The notes: generated from the sequence alone by a model not told the origin. 7,944 bases of DNA from Spirosoma fluviale (GCA_945906915.1 CAMDSI010000093.1:1-7944), one strand, 5' to 3'; positions 1 through 7,027 are shown, counted from the first letter of the stretch. Made by a program: numbers and translations.

Positions 1-168
1 GTAACAAATGGGGTTTTTGTTGTAGCTGCTTTGTCAGAAGTATGGCGCTCTGAAAGAATCGATAAAAATGAAAAAATCATGTGGACTATCGCCTTCATTT
101 TTATGGGGTTTTTAGGCACCATGGCAGGTATCGTTTATTTGTTGCTTGGTAGAAAAAGAGTTGTATAA
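1..168 (+). CDS. C-terminal part of a small membrane protein with PLDc_N-like tail (5' truncated)
   Basis: An open frame in frame 1 enters from the left edge and ends at TAA 166-168, giving 55 visible residues. Visible residues about 26-50 form a hydrophobic segment ending in YLLLGRKR. A short charged stretch (about residues 15-25) precedes this segment. This 'charged linker, W-x(n)-G, then Y-hh-GRKR' pattern matches the second membrane helix of the phospholipase D N-terminal (PLDc_N) family, small two-helix inner-membrane proteins of unclear role in Bacteroidota. Positive residues right after the helix suggest a cytoplasmic C-terminus. A second small membrane ORF begins five bases after the stop, so the genes are probably cotranscribed. 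The family call is from memory of the motif and only the C-terminal half is visible. Confidence 0.6.
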   Translation, partial: VTNGVFVVAALSEVWRSERIDKNEKIMWTIAFIFMGFLGTMAGIVYLLLGRKRVV

Positions 169-173
169 TTAGG

Positions 174-275
174 ATGAATCAATTTTTAAAAAAGTATCGA
201 AAAGAAGTTATTGTGGGCGTTCTCGTTTTTCTATCCTTGGTTTTTAGAGATATAATCAAGCACCTATTAAGTTAA
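174..275 (+). CDS. 33-residue single-pass membrane micro-protein (hypothetical)
   Basis: ATG at 174 opens a 33-codon frame ending in TAA at 273-275. It has a basic N-terminus (KKYRK, residues 6-10), a hydrophobic core of about 13 residues (12-24, VIVGVLVFLSLVF) and a short amphipathic tail (RDIIKHLL). That is the layout of a tiny single-span inner-membrane protein with its N-terminus in the cytoplasm. It starts five bases after the upstream stop and ends 19 bases before the next gene, filling a gap that would otherwise be non-coding between same-strand genes. There is a weak AGG directly before the ATG. No family is recognised. It could still be a chance ORF, because hydrophobic micro-ORFs arise easily in AT-rich DNA. 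Confidence 0.42.
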   Translation: MNQFLKKYRKEVIVGVLVFLSLVFRDIIKHLLS

Positions 276-294
276 GTTCCATCGCGCATAAAAA

Positions 295-948
295 ATGAAC
301 GACTTTTACAAACAGCCAAAAGCTTTAGTCTGGATCGAATCCATTCTATTCCTTTTGGCTGGATTTTTTCTAGCGGTTTTGATCATTGAAAAAGGCTATG
401 ATCAACCGCTCTATTACTTAGCTTTCGTTTTATACGTTCCGATCAGCCAATTTTTGTATACCCCGTTGTTTACTTTAACAGGCGGCTATACGTATTATTC
501 CCCTATGCTTTTAGGCTATATGGCGAACGAAAAACAGATCGATTTACATAGCGGCACGAGCTTTGATCATTTGTTCGTCTTGAGAAATTGTAAGCCCGGA
601 ATTGAATTGAGAAACAGACTTCTCGCTTATCATTTGGAAGGATTATTATACCTCATTTCTTTAATCGAAAACAAGCAGATTCCGGAATCTGTCACACTAG
701 TGGGAACGTCCTATTTTTTCAATGACAGAACGCTTAAACGATTAGGGTTCCAAATAGAAAAGGCGTCCACATTTTATAGAGCTAATCTCTTTCTTAATTT
801 CATCGACTTGTTTTGGATGTATTCGCTTTCGCGCGGCAAGGTTTCCATGCCTGCCTTATGGAAGGCTAAAAAAGCGCAAATTCAGGGGGCGGCGCTCGTA
901 GCTCAGAAAGTGAATTTGGAAGTGTTATATGGTAAATTAAAAGAATAA
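295..948 (+). CDS. Two-TM membrane protein of unknown function, 217 aa
   Basis: This is a complete frame from ATG 295 to TAA 946-948, and the family is not recognised. Two hydrophobic segments (residues about 12-31 and 38-61) are separated by a very short loop, EKGYDQP, so the N-terminus forms a helical hairpin. The remaining 150 or so residues look cytoplasmic and mostly helical. They include a polar motif DLHSGTSFDH (83-92), a helix NRLLAYHLEGLLYLISLIE (107-125), and a beta-like VTLVGTSYFF (133-142). A further aromatic-rich hydrophobic stretch at about 160-178 may lie at the membrane surface. The tail is basic and helical. It lies just downstream of two small membrane-protein ORFs on the same strand and is probably their operon partner. 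It ends tail-to-tail with the cytochrome lipoprotein gene, 32 bases away. Coding status is convincing from length and composition; function is unknown. Confidence 0.85.
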   Translation: MNDFYKQPKALVWIESILFLLAGFFLAVLIIEKGYDQPLYYLAFVLYVPISQFLYTPLFTLTGGYTYYSPMLLGYMANEKQIDLHSGTSFDHLFVLRNCKPGIELRNRLLAYHLEGLLYLISLIENKQIPESVTLVGTSYFFNDRTLKRLGFQIEKASTFYRANLFLNFIDLFWMYSLSRGKVSMPALWKAKKAQIQGAALVAQKVNLEVLYGKLKE

Positions 949-980
949 TTCCATTAACATTAACAATCGCCAACCCCGCT

Positions 981-3971
981 TTACTTTTTAATATACGCTA
1001 GCAAATCTGCCATCGCCTGCACACTTATGTTCGCCTCTAGCCCATTCGGCATGGCTGAAATGCGCAAGTCTTTTTTCGCCTTTATAGTTGATTTGGAGAT
1101 GTTTTGAATAGTCCCTCCCATTAGTTTTAGCGCGATGGTTTGATCGTTCTCCGAAGTAATGATGCCGTTCAGTCGCGTGCCATTCTTTAATTCTACGTCC
1201 CACTGGCCATATTTGTCTGCTATGGAATTGTTTGGATTAATTATTTCAGTAATAATCGATAGCGCATTTCTACTCTTCAAAGTATTTAAGTTTGGACCAA
1301 AATCTACCCCATTCAATTTTTTAATTGCGTGACAAGAGGTACAATTTGCTTCAAAGACTTTCTGCCCCATCGCCACATCTCCTACCTTCTCCGCTGCTGG
1401 CAGGTAATTCTGCAAAATGGCCTTTCTATCTTCTGCAATCGCTAAGACCGAACGCGCTAAGCCCCGAATCCCCGTATCGTAATAATTCATGAGTCCCACA
1501 ATTTGTGGCCAGGCTAAATCGGAGCGTTTGATATTATTTTTCTTTACCTCTTGGAGCAAGGTGGTCACTTGATTTTCATGCGCAAGTAAATACGCAATCC
1601 AGGCTTTTTTTACCGGTTCTGATAGCGAAGGATAATAGGTATTTATCTTTTGTAAATCGGCCTTAGCTAAGGTATTCGGCAAGGATTCGATGGCCCCTAA
1701 TTGTAAGTGCATGGGGCTTTTTGAAGAGACATATTGGATTAATGTGGATTGCGTTTTTGCATCTCCACGTAAGGCCAACATCGACAAGGCATCTTGTTGA
1801 AATTGGGCATCTTTTGATTGGCTAAATCGCTGCTCAACTAGTGCGAATTGGGGTGCGTTTTTAGGAAGCTCTACCGATTTAAATAGTGACAAAATGGATG
1901 TACGAAGTTCAGGTTGTTTTGTCTGAATGAACGAAGTCAAAAGCGCCTCTTTTTGTTTTTCTTCTAGTGGGAAAGGAACGCTTGCTTCTTTGATGAGTGT
2001 CGCAACGCCATACCAAATAGCGGCTTGCCACCAGTCATTCGAAGGATTTTGGTCAATGGCCAATGACAAGAAAGCTGGATCCCCTTTCTTGACCAAGGTT
2101 GCTGCGAGGTAACTGAAAAAGGTGGATTTCCCCTTTGATGGACTTGTGCCTAAGGTCTGAATAGAAGATTTTAGCAATGCCTCTTCCGTATCTTGAGAGG
2201 CGGCAATGGCGGCAATTCCTGCCCAGGGGTCTTCAATATCTTTGGCTAAAATTTTAGCACGCAACTGATCCGCATTAGGCAGTCGAAAGTAGCTTGATGA
2301 ACAAAGCCATTGGAATCGAACACGCGCAGATGGGTCATCTGCTAGTCCAATTAGTTGTTTTTGTAATTCGGCATTGTTCGCAAAGCCCGGTTTCTCAATG
2401 AGCCTATCAGCGATTTGAAGTCCATTTTCGCGAATACCCTCTGTAGAAGACCCCGAGGCATTCGCTAGATCTTTGGCATCTAACATACCCCAATCATGCA
2501 ATAACCAAAGCGCCTGAACCGCACCTAGTTCTTGATCTCTGGCAACAATCGACTTTAATTGTGGTGCTACCGATTTATCTCCCCGATGGAATAATAAGCG
2601 CTGCGCCGTCCGACGATACCAGCCGTTTTCATGCGTTAGTAGTTCAGCCAAATCTTCTGAAGATTTAGTAGACAACTTCACGGATTTCATCCAATCCATT
2701 GCCTTTGATCCTTTTTTCGTGATGCGGTAAATTCGGCCCTTGTTCGAGCCATTATACAAGGCACCACTTTTGTTTACTTCCTCCGACATCCACTCCGGAT
2801 GCTCCACTAATTGGCGGTAATAATCCACCACATACATGGCACCGTCTGGGCCAACATAAAAATTCACGGGTCTAAACCAGGGATCTTTTGATGCCAAAAA
2901 TTCCTTTTTCTCCACTAAGCGCTTCCCCTTAAAAGTCGCTCCATGAGATTCAATGATATCCGCATGGACTAAATTGTGTACGGGCTCTCCCACGAACGTA
3001 ACCTGATTATATTCTTTGCCAAAAGCTCCGCCATCATACCAGGTGATTCCACAACTAGAAGTAACCACGCCCACATCGGTCAATAATTGGTGATTCGGAT
3101 TCTCAGAAATGGGATAGATTTCACAGGCATTTCCATGGTCTGGAATTTTTTCCATCGCTTCCGCAATGACCAAGTTCTTGTTTGCATTTACATAGCGCGC
3201 ATCGATCACTTCATGGAATAAATGATTCGCGTTGTCGGTGTAAAACCGTCGGCCCCAAGGATCCGTCGTGTGCCCATATTGTGTTTCACCCGAGAGCGAT
3301 TCTATCTGAAAGGAATCAGGTTTGAACCGAACATTTCGGCCGTTTCCATTTTTGGGTAAAAATGCAGCATTGGGTTTGTTCGGGAAAGTAATTTCTTTTC
3401 CCTTATCGCCAAAAATATCTTCATACGTAAAGGAGTTGATTGCACCCGAATGCCCTAAGTAAACCCAGTTATCTATACCGAATTTCGGGGTATTCATGTT
3501 GTGCTGGGGATTTGATAAAGAAAACCCGGTCAGGACGACCTCTCTTTTATCTGCCTTTTGATCGCCATCTGTATCCTCGAAATAGAGGATATTAGGCGAG
3601 TCGGCGACAAGGATTCCTTTTTTCCAGCGCATGACACCCATGGGAAGCGTAAGCCCGTCCGCAAAGACGATGCTTTTGTCCGGGTAGCCATCGTCATTGG
3701 TATCAATAAGTTTTCGTATTTGTCCCTTTTTGCTGAGGTCTAATGGGTAGCCCGGCATTTCTGCCACGTACCAGTTCCCATCTTCGTCGATTTCCATGGC
3801 CACGGGATCTTCCACTAGAGGCTCCGCAGCAACTAATTCCACCTCAAATCCGTCCAACACCTGAATGGATTGCAATGCTTTTTGTAATTCAGGCGTTTTG
3901 GCTAGATTAGGTCGCTGTTTTTCTTGGCAACCTAACAGGAGTAAGCTTATGCCCAGAATGAATTTTTTCAT
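981..3971 (-). CDS. PVC-type membrane-bound dehydrogenase / cytochrome c lipoprotein, 996 aa
   Basis: A large exported haem lipoprotein. Residues 1-15 are a lipoprotein signal (MKKF, hydrophobic core, LLLGC) with the lipidated Cys at 15. About 35-417 match the beta-propeller domain of PVC-type 'putative membrane-bound dehydrogenases'. They include FEVELVAAEP, acidic loops DTNDDGYPD (90-98) and DTDGDQKAD (133-141) that could bind calcium, DYYRQLVEHPEW (383-394) and the closing GRIYRI. About 425-855 are helical, HEAT-like repeats. The C-terminal domain is a cytochrome c of the Haywood type: CTSCH at 877-881 binds haem, and Met974 in SAMPNGLE is the likely distal ligand. All expected parts are present and the length is normal for the family. 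It is probably anchored facing the periplasm and passes electrons from a sugar or polyol to the respiratory chain; the substrate is unknown. The ATG at 3971 is preferred over an adjacent in-frame TTG at 3974. It is divergent from the Gfo/Idh/MocA gene, a frequent neighbour of this family. Confidence 0.92.
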   Translation of the reverse strand: MKKFILGISLLLLGCQEKQRPNLAKTPELQKALQSIQVLDGFEVELVAAEPLVEDPVAMEIDEDGNWYVAEMPGYPLDLSKKGQIRKLIDTNDDGYPDKSIVFADGLTLPMGVMRWKKGILVADSPNILYFEDTDGDQKADKREVVLTGFSLSNPQHNMNTPKFGIDNWVYLGHSGAINSFTYEDIFGDKGKEITFPNKPNAAFLPKNGNGRNVRFKPDSFQIESLSGETQYGHTTDPWGRRFYTDNANHLFHEVIDARYVNANKNLVIAEAMEKIPDHGNACEIYPISENPNHQLLTDVGVVTSSCGITWYDGGAFGKEYNQVTFVGEPVHNLVHADIIESHGATFKGKRLVEKKEFLASKDPWFRPVNFYVGPDGAMYVVDYYRQLVEHPEWMSEEVNKSGALYNGSNKGRIYRITKKGSKAMDWMKSVKLSTKSSEDLAELLTHENGWYRRTAQRLLFHRGDKSVAPQLKSIVARDQELGAVQALWLLHDWGMLDAKDLANASGSSTEGIRENGLQIADRLIEKPGFANNAELQKQLIGLADDPSARVRFQWLCSSSYFRLPNADQLRAKILAKDIEDPWAGIAAIAASQDTEEALLKSSIQTLGTSPSKGKSTFFSYLAATLVKKGDPAFLSLAIDQNPSNDWWQAAIWYGVATLIKEASVPFPLEEKQKEALLTSFIQTKQPELRTSILSLFKSVELPKNAPQFALVEQRFSQSKDAQFQQDALSMLALRGDAKTQSTLIQYVSSKSPMHLQLGAIESLPNTLAKADLQKINTYYPSLSEPVKKAWIAYLLAHENQVTTLLQEVKKNNIKRSDLAWPQIVGLMNYYDTGIRGLARSVLAIAEDRKAILQNYLPAAEKVGDVAMGQKVFEANCTSCHAIKKLNGVDFGPNLNTLKSRNALSIITEIINPNNSIADKYGQWDVELKNGTRLNGIITSENDQTIALKLMGGTIQNISKSTIKAKKDLRISAMPNGLEANISVQAMADLLAYIKK

Positions 3972-3991
3972 CAATGGATATTTTACTTGTT

Positions 3992-4023
3992 GAAAATTAA
4001 TAAATTTCTAATGATTTGACAAA
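3992..4023 (-). promoter_or_regulatory. Candidate Bacteroidota promoter for the cytochrome lipoprotein
   Basis: On the minus strand a TTTG (4023-4020) is followed after 20 bases by TAATTTTC (3999-3992). This matches the Bacteroidota -33 TTTG / -7 TAnnTTTG pattern with one mismatch in the second box. It would start transcription at roughly 3985, leaving a leader of about 15 bases before the ATG at 3971. The motif is short and the region AT-rich, so a chance match is possible. Confidence 0.35.
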
Positions 4024-4060
4024 GAGGCATTTACTCTCGAGAACAATAATGCTATGAAAT

Positions 4061-4092
4061 TTTGTGTATTCAATTTATTTTAAGTTGATTTG
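4061..4092 (+). promoter_or_regulatory. Candidate Bacteroidota promoter for the Gfo/Idh/MocA gene
   Basis: A TTTG at 4061-4064 is followed after 20 bases by TTGATTTG at 4085-4092, one mismatch from TAnnTTTG. Transcription would begin near 4099, giving a leader of about 30 bases to the ATG at 4129. The box overlaps a possible TTG start at 4090, which argues against that upstream start. The spacing equals that of the opposing candidate promoter. Between the two -33 boxes lies an 8-base palindrome, TCTCGAGA (4035-4042), which could be an operator, though one such palindrome is expected by chance in a region this size. Confidence 0.35.
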
Positions 4093-4128
4093 ATTTTTAA
4101 GTGCAACTTTATAGCTAAAACCTACCTT

Positions 4129-5436
4129 ATGAAAACCTCAAACCGCGATTCGATTAAAAGACGTGATTTTATAACTAAAGCCAGTCTTGCCTTTGGCTCT
4201 TTTTTCATCGTTCCTCGACATGTGTTGGGAGGAATTCGTCCAGATGGTTCTCCGTATTTAGCACCCAGCGATCTCATTAATTTAGGATTTATTGGAACAG
4301 GAAAGCAGGGGAGAGGATTATCCAATTCATTTTTGAGTACGGGGGAGGTTCGCATTGCCGCTATTTCTGAAGTGTATCAAGCGAAGGCTAACCTGTTTTC
4401 ATATCGCGTAAAAGAGATTTATTCGAAATCATCTTCGCTTGGAACTTATGCCGAAATACCTCAATACCAAGATTTTAGAGAGTTGTTAGCCCTTAAAAAC
4501 ATTGACGCAGTTGTCATTGCTAGCCCAGACCATTGGCATGCAGCCATGGCGGTGCGCGCTGCTGCTGCGGGTAAAGATATATATTGCGAAAAACCACTTT
4601 CGTTGACCGTAAAAGAGGGTCGTGCCATGGTGGATGCGACACGAAAATATAAGCGTGTTTTTCAAACAGGATCCATGCAGCGCTCCTGGCCAGAATTTAG
4701 ACAAACAGCCGAGCTAATACGTAATGGCTACATAGGCGAAGTGAAATCCATTAAAGTGAATGTCGGACCCCCACCCATAGCCTATGATTTAACTGCTGAA
4801 GAATTGCCAACCGGATTGGATTTCAAGAAGTGGTTAGGACCTAATGACGCGGTTTCATTTAATTCCGAATTAGCTCCCCCCATTTCAAAAGATGTGTTCC
4901 CTAATTGGAGAAAATACAAGGAGTTTGGCGGCGGAGGCATGACGGATTGGGGTGCGCACATGTTTGATATTGTCCAATGGGCGCTGGATATGGACGGAAG
5001 TGGTCCTGTGCGAGTGGATGCCCCTACAACCAATGGAAATGAATTTTTGACCTATACCTACGCGAATGGAATTACGATGACACACCAGCCATGGGAGTGG
5101 AATAATGCCATCGAGTTTGTGGGTACCGAGGGAACCTTACGTGTTCAAAGAAAGAAGTTAGAAACATCCAATGCGGCCTTGAAGGATCGTATTATTGGGC
5201 CAAATGAAAAGCACGTTTATGAAAGCACAAATCACTACAAGGACTTTTTAGCTGCGATGCGCAATCGTACGCGCCCTGTTTGCGATGTGGAGATTGGTCA
5301 CAGAACGGCCTCTGTTTGTAACATTGGAAACATCGCTTATGAGGTTAAAAAATCATTAACCTGGAATCCAACATCTGAAAAGTTCAATGATGCGGAGGCT
5401 AATGCATTGCTGGGTAGAAAATTGAATAAACTGTAG
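4129..5436 (+). CDS. Tat-exported Gfo/Idh/MocA family oxidoreductase, 435 aa
   Basis: Residues 8-35 form a twin-arginine signal: SIKRRDFITKAS, then a moderately hydrophobic stretch ending PRHVLGG. There is no clear AxA cleavage site, so the signal may remain as an anchor. The N-terminal Rossmann domain starts at about 50, with the dinucleotide loop GTGKQG (56-61), SPDHWH (132-137) and the family hallmark EKP (154-156). The C-terminal substrate domain carries GGGGMTDWGAH (267-277), where Asp273 and His277 fit the conserved catalytic positions of the family. Export by Tat implies folding with a tightly held NAD(P), as in Zymomonas glucose-fructose oxidoreductase. The expected role is oxidation or internal redox chemistry on a sugar or sugar acid in the periplasm; the substrate is not readable. 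The start is set at ATG 4129, because a 13-codon extension from TTG 4090 would precede the Tat motif and overlap the promoter. It is divergent from the cytochrome lipoprotein and ends 13 bases from the convergent lyase gene. Confidence 0.92.
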   Translation: MKTSNRDSIKRRDFITKASLAFGSFFIVPRHVLGGIRPDGSPYLAPSDLINLGFIGTGKQGRGLSNSFLSTGEVRIAAISEVYQAKANLFSYRVKEIYSKSSSLGTYAEIPQYQDFRELLALKNIDAVVIASPDHWHAAMAVRAAAAGKDIYCEKPLSLTVKEGRAMVDATRKYKRVFQTGSMQRSWPEFRQTAELIRNGYIGEVKSIKVNVGPPPIAYDLTAEELPTGLDFKKWLGPNDAVSFNSELAPPISKDVFPNWRKYKEFGGGGMTDWGAHMFDIVQWALDMDGSGPVRVDAPTTNGNEFLTYTYANGITMTHQPWEWNNAIEFVGTEGTLRVQRKKLETSNAALKDRIIGPNEKHVYESTNHYKDFLAAMRNRTRPVCDVEIGHRTASVCNIGNIAYEVKKSLTWNPTSEKFNDAEANALLGRKLNKL

Positions 5437-5449
5437 ACATCTTCTAAAA

Positions 5450-6580
5450 CTAATCCACTAACCAAATCAACGGATTTCGAATAGGAAGATTCCGAATCAC
5501 TTCTTCGTTTTCGGGGAAATGATTTATTTTTTCCCAAGTAGAAAACCAACGCGCATCCGCATAATCTTGATAGCCAAACAATAAAAATGGCGCCGCCACA
5601 GGCCACTCCTCCCAGTACATCACATCTTGTGGATAGGGCCAGCTTTTTTTGTCCTGTACATAAGGATACAAAAAGTCAATTCCCTTTTTTAGGGACGCAT
5701 TTTTGACCTTAAAAATATGAGCGGTTGTCATAACCGCATCTAGGTTAAATAGGGAATAACCATAGGGCTTTGTCCGCTTTAGTTCTAACGGGAAGGCGCC
5801 GCGCTCATCCATTTGATTAGGCAAAATGATGTTCACAAAACGGTCTTTGCAGTAATTTAAAAGCACTTCGTCGTTCACCAAATGTGCAAAAGCGCTCACC
5901 TGCATGACCCAACAAGTGCCATGATTATTCTTAGCTTCCCGTTCCTCCTTTCCATACGGATGCGTTGTTACCCAACGTAAATAATTTGTAAACCAGGCAT
6001 GGATTTGAAGCCGATCTGCTTCGTTAATCTGTTGGCGTTTTTCCAAAATTTCGATACTTTTCGCCACCTCTATCAGTTGGATCATATCAATAATTCCAAC
6101 CCCTCGCCCTGTCACTTTCCCCTTGATAGCTTGGGCATATAATAGGTGCGGACTCATCATCGTCGTTGTGTCCACCATCCATGCTTTGATATGGTTAATG
6201 GCTTGTTTTGCATATTCATTTCGACCGCTGATTAAATAGGCCGAAGTTTGATTCGCCACTATCTGACTAAAGCGAATCATCGCCTTGCGATGTGCAGTAA
6301 AATTATCTGGATTTGTAAGACCATCTTTTTGAATATAAGGGCCAGTTGGATTAGCCGGGTCAGGCCACCAATAGTCGCCTTCGGAGAAAAAATCATGCCT
6401 CCCACCGGCAGATCTTTCACTCTGAAAACTAGTAACAGTCACCGGCTTTTCCGTCAAATTTCGGTTCGCTTCGGTGATGATTCGTGATTTTAATACTCGT
6501 TCTACTTTTTCAAATAAAGGGGATTTTGCACTTAATTGAATGGATATACAGAGTAAAAGTAGAGTAGCCGCTTTTTTCAT
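5450..6580 (-). CDS. Secreted alginate-lyase superfamily polysaccharide lyase (PL38-like), 376 aa
   Basis: Residues 1-18 are a type I signal peptide (MKKAA, hydrophobic core, cut probably after LSA). The mature part is helical, as expected for the (alpha/alpha) barrel of the alginate lyase family (Pfam PF05426). Family-type segments are DYWWPDPANPTGPYI (69-83), a TGRGVGIID turn (157-165), the catalytic-type KNNHGTCW (217-224, Asn219 and His220) and KPYGYSLFNLD (271-281), whose tyrosines (273, 275) are candidate catalytic acid/base. Such lyases cleave uronate-containing polysaccharides (alginate, glucuronan) by beta-elimination. The arrangement most resembles CAZy family PL38, but that subfamily and the substrate are inferred from memory. 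Length is normal and the gene looks intact. No SusC/SusD pair or transporter is in the window. It is transcribed towards the Gfo/Idh/MocA gene, with 13 bases between stops and no visible terminator hairpin. Confidence 0.85.
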   Translation of the reverse strand: MKKAATLLLLCISIQLSAKSPLFEKVERVLKSRIITEANRNLTEKPVTVTSFQSERSAGGRHDFFSEGDYWWPDPANPTGPYIQKDGLTNPDNFTAHRKAMIRFSQIVANQTSAYLISGRNEYAKQAINHIKAWMVDTTTMMSPHLLYAQAIKGKVTGRGVGIIDMIQLIEVAKSIEILEKRQQINEADRLQIHAWFTNYLRWVTTHPYGKEEREAKNNHGTCWVMQVSAFAHLVNDEVLLNYCKDRFVNIILPNQMDERGAFPLELKRTKPYGYSLFNLDAVMTTAHIFKVKNASLKKGIDFLYPYVQDKKSWPYPQDVMYWEEWPVAAPFLLFGYQDYADARWFSTWEKINHFPENEEVIRNLPIRNPLIWLVD

Positions 6581-6631
6581 TATTTAGGTTTGATGACAGT
6601 GAAATAACTATTTTATATTCATATTTGCGCT

Positions 6632-6922
6632 ATGAAAAATAGTAAATCATTCAGAGAATCCGTAGCATTAGACGCCCCAGATCCGGTGCTAACTCCTATA
6701 CTAAAAAGTCTTTGGTATGACGCTAAAGGCGATTGGAAAAGAGCACACGATTTTGTGGACGGATTATCTGGCGTAGATGCCGCTTGGGTACATGCCTATT
6801 TGCACCGCAAAGAGGGAGACATTTGGAATGCAGATTATTGGTATGCGCGCGCGAAGAAAACAAGACCGGCGTGTTCTTCAGAAGAGGAGTGGGAGAGTTT
6901 AGTGGCGCATTTCACGGATTAG
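6632..6922 (+). CDS. Small conserved cytoplasmic protein with TPR-like helices, 96 aa
   Basis: A complete small frame from ATG 6632 to TAG 6920-6922, with no signal peptide or membrane segment, so the product is probably cytoplasmic. Two helix-turn-helix units are visible. The first has LWYDAKGDWKRAHDFV (27-42), the second AWVHAYLHRKEGD (51-63) and NADYWYARAKKTRP (66-79). The spacing of W/Y, G-D and A residues is that of TPR/Sel1-like repeats, where the GDW and GDxxNAxYWY turns join paired helices. I recall highly similar uncharacterised proteins in many bacteria, with the tryptophan, histidine and arginine positions well kept, but no function. It may bind a partner protein. It is divergent from the lyase gene across 51 bases and 105 bases upstream of the YHYH lipoprotein on the same strand. 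The only promoter hint is CATATTTG at 6620-6627, without a well-spaced -33 box. Confidence 0.85.
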   Translation: MKNSKSFRESVALDAPDPVLTPILKSLWYDAKGDWKRAHDFVDGLSGVDAAWVHAYLHRKEGDIWNADYWYARAKKTRPACSSEEEWESLVAHFTD

Positions 6923-7027
6923 TTTCATCCTTTAAATCAACCTTATACGTCCATTAAATCCTATTGTTTCGTCTACTTCCTGTAAATTTTTGCACAAGAT
7001 TTATTTAATTTGACGATTCAAATTTAT

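Noticed and set aside
949..980. Possible terminator or repeat (ATTAACATTAACA) between the convergent genes
   Set aside because: A short imperfect direct repeat only; no stem-loop could be found.
3972..3974. TTG one codon upstream of the cytochrome lipoprotein ATG
   Set aside because: The immediately following ATG at 3971 gives a standard MKKF lipoprotein signal.
4090..4128. In-frame TTG giving a 13-residue N-terminal extension of the Gfo/Idh/MocA protein
   Set aside because: The extension precedes a normal Tat signal, adds an odd hydrophobic stretch, and overlaps the candidate -7 box at 4085-4092.
4782..5085. Two minus-strand ORFs opposite the Gfo/Idh/MocA gene
   Set aside because: Antisense shadows within a conserved domain; their translations show no family motif.
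5437..5449. Bidirectional terminator between the convergent Gfo and lyase genes
   Set aside because: Only 13 bases, with no inverted repeat or T-tract that would form a hairpin terminator.
6600..6631. Promoter directly before the 96-residue protein gene
   Set aside because: CATATTTG at 6620-6627 resembles a -7 box, but the nearest TTTG (6589-6592) is 27 bases upstream, too far for the usual spacing.
6733..6957. 74-codon plus-strand ORF overlapping the 96-residue protein
   Set aside because: Out-of-frame shadow; the 6632-6922 frame has the coherent TPR-like pattern and the overlapping frame shows no recognisable features.
7010..7027. TTG start six codons upstream of the YHYH lipoprotein ATG
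   Set aside because: It adds TIQIY before the signal peptide and coincides with an AT-rich, possibly promoter, stretch (TTAATTTG at 7005-7012).
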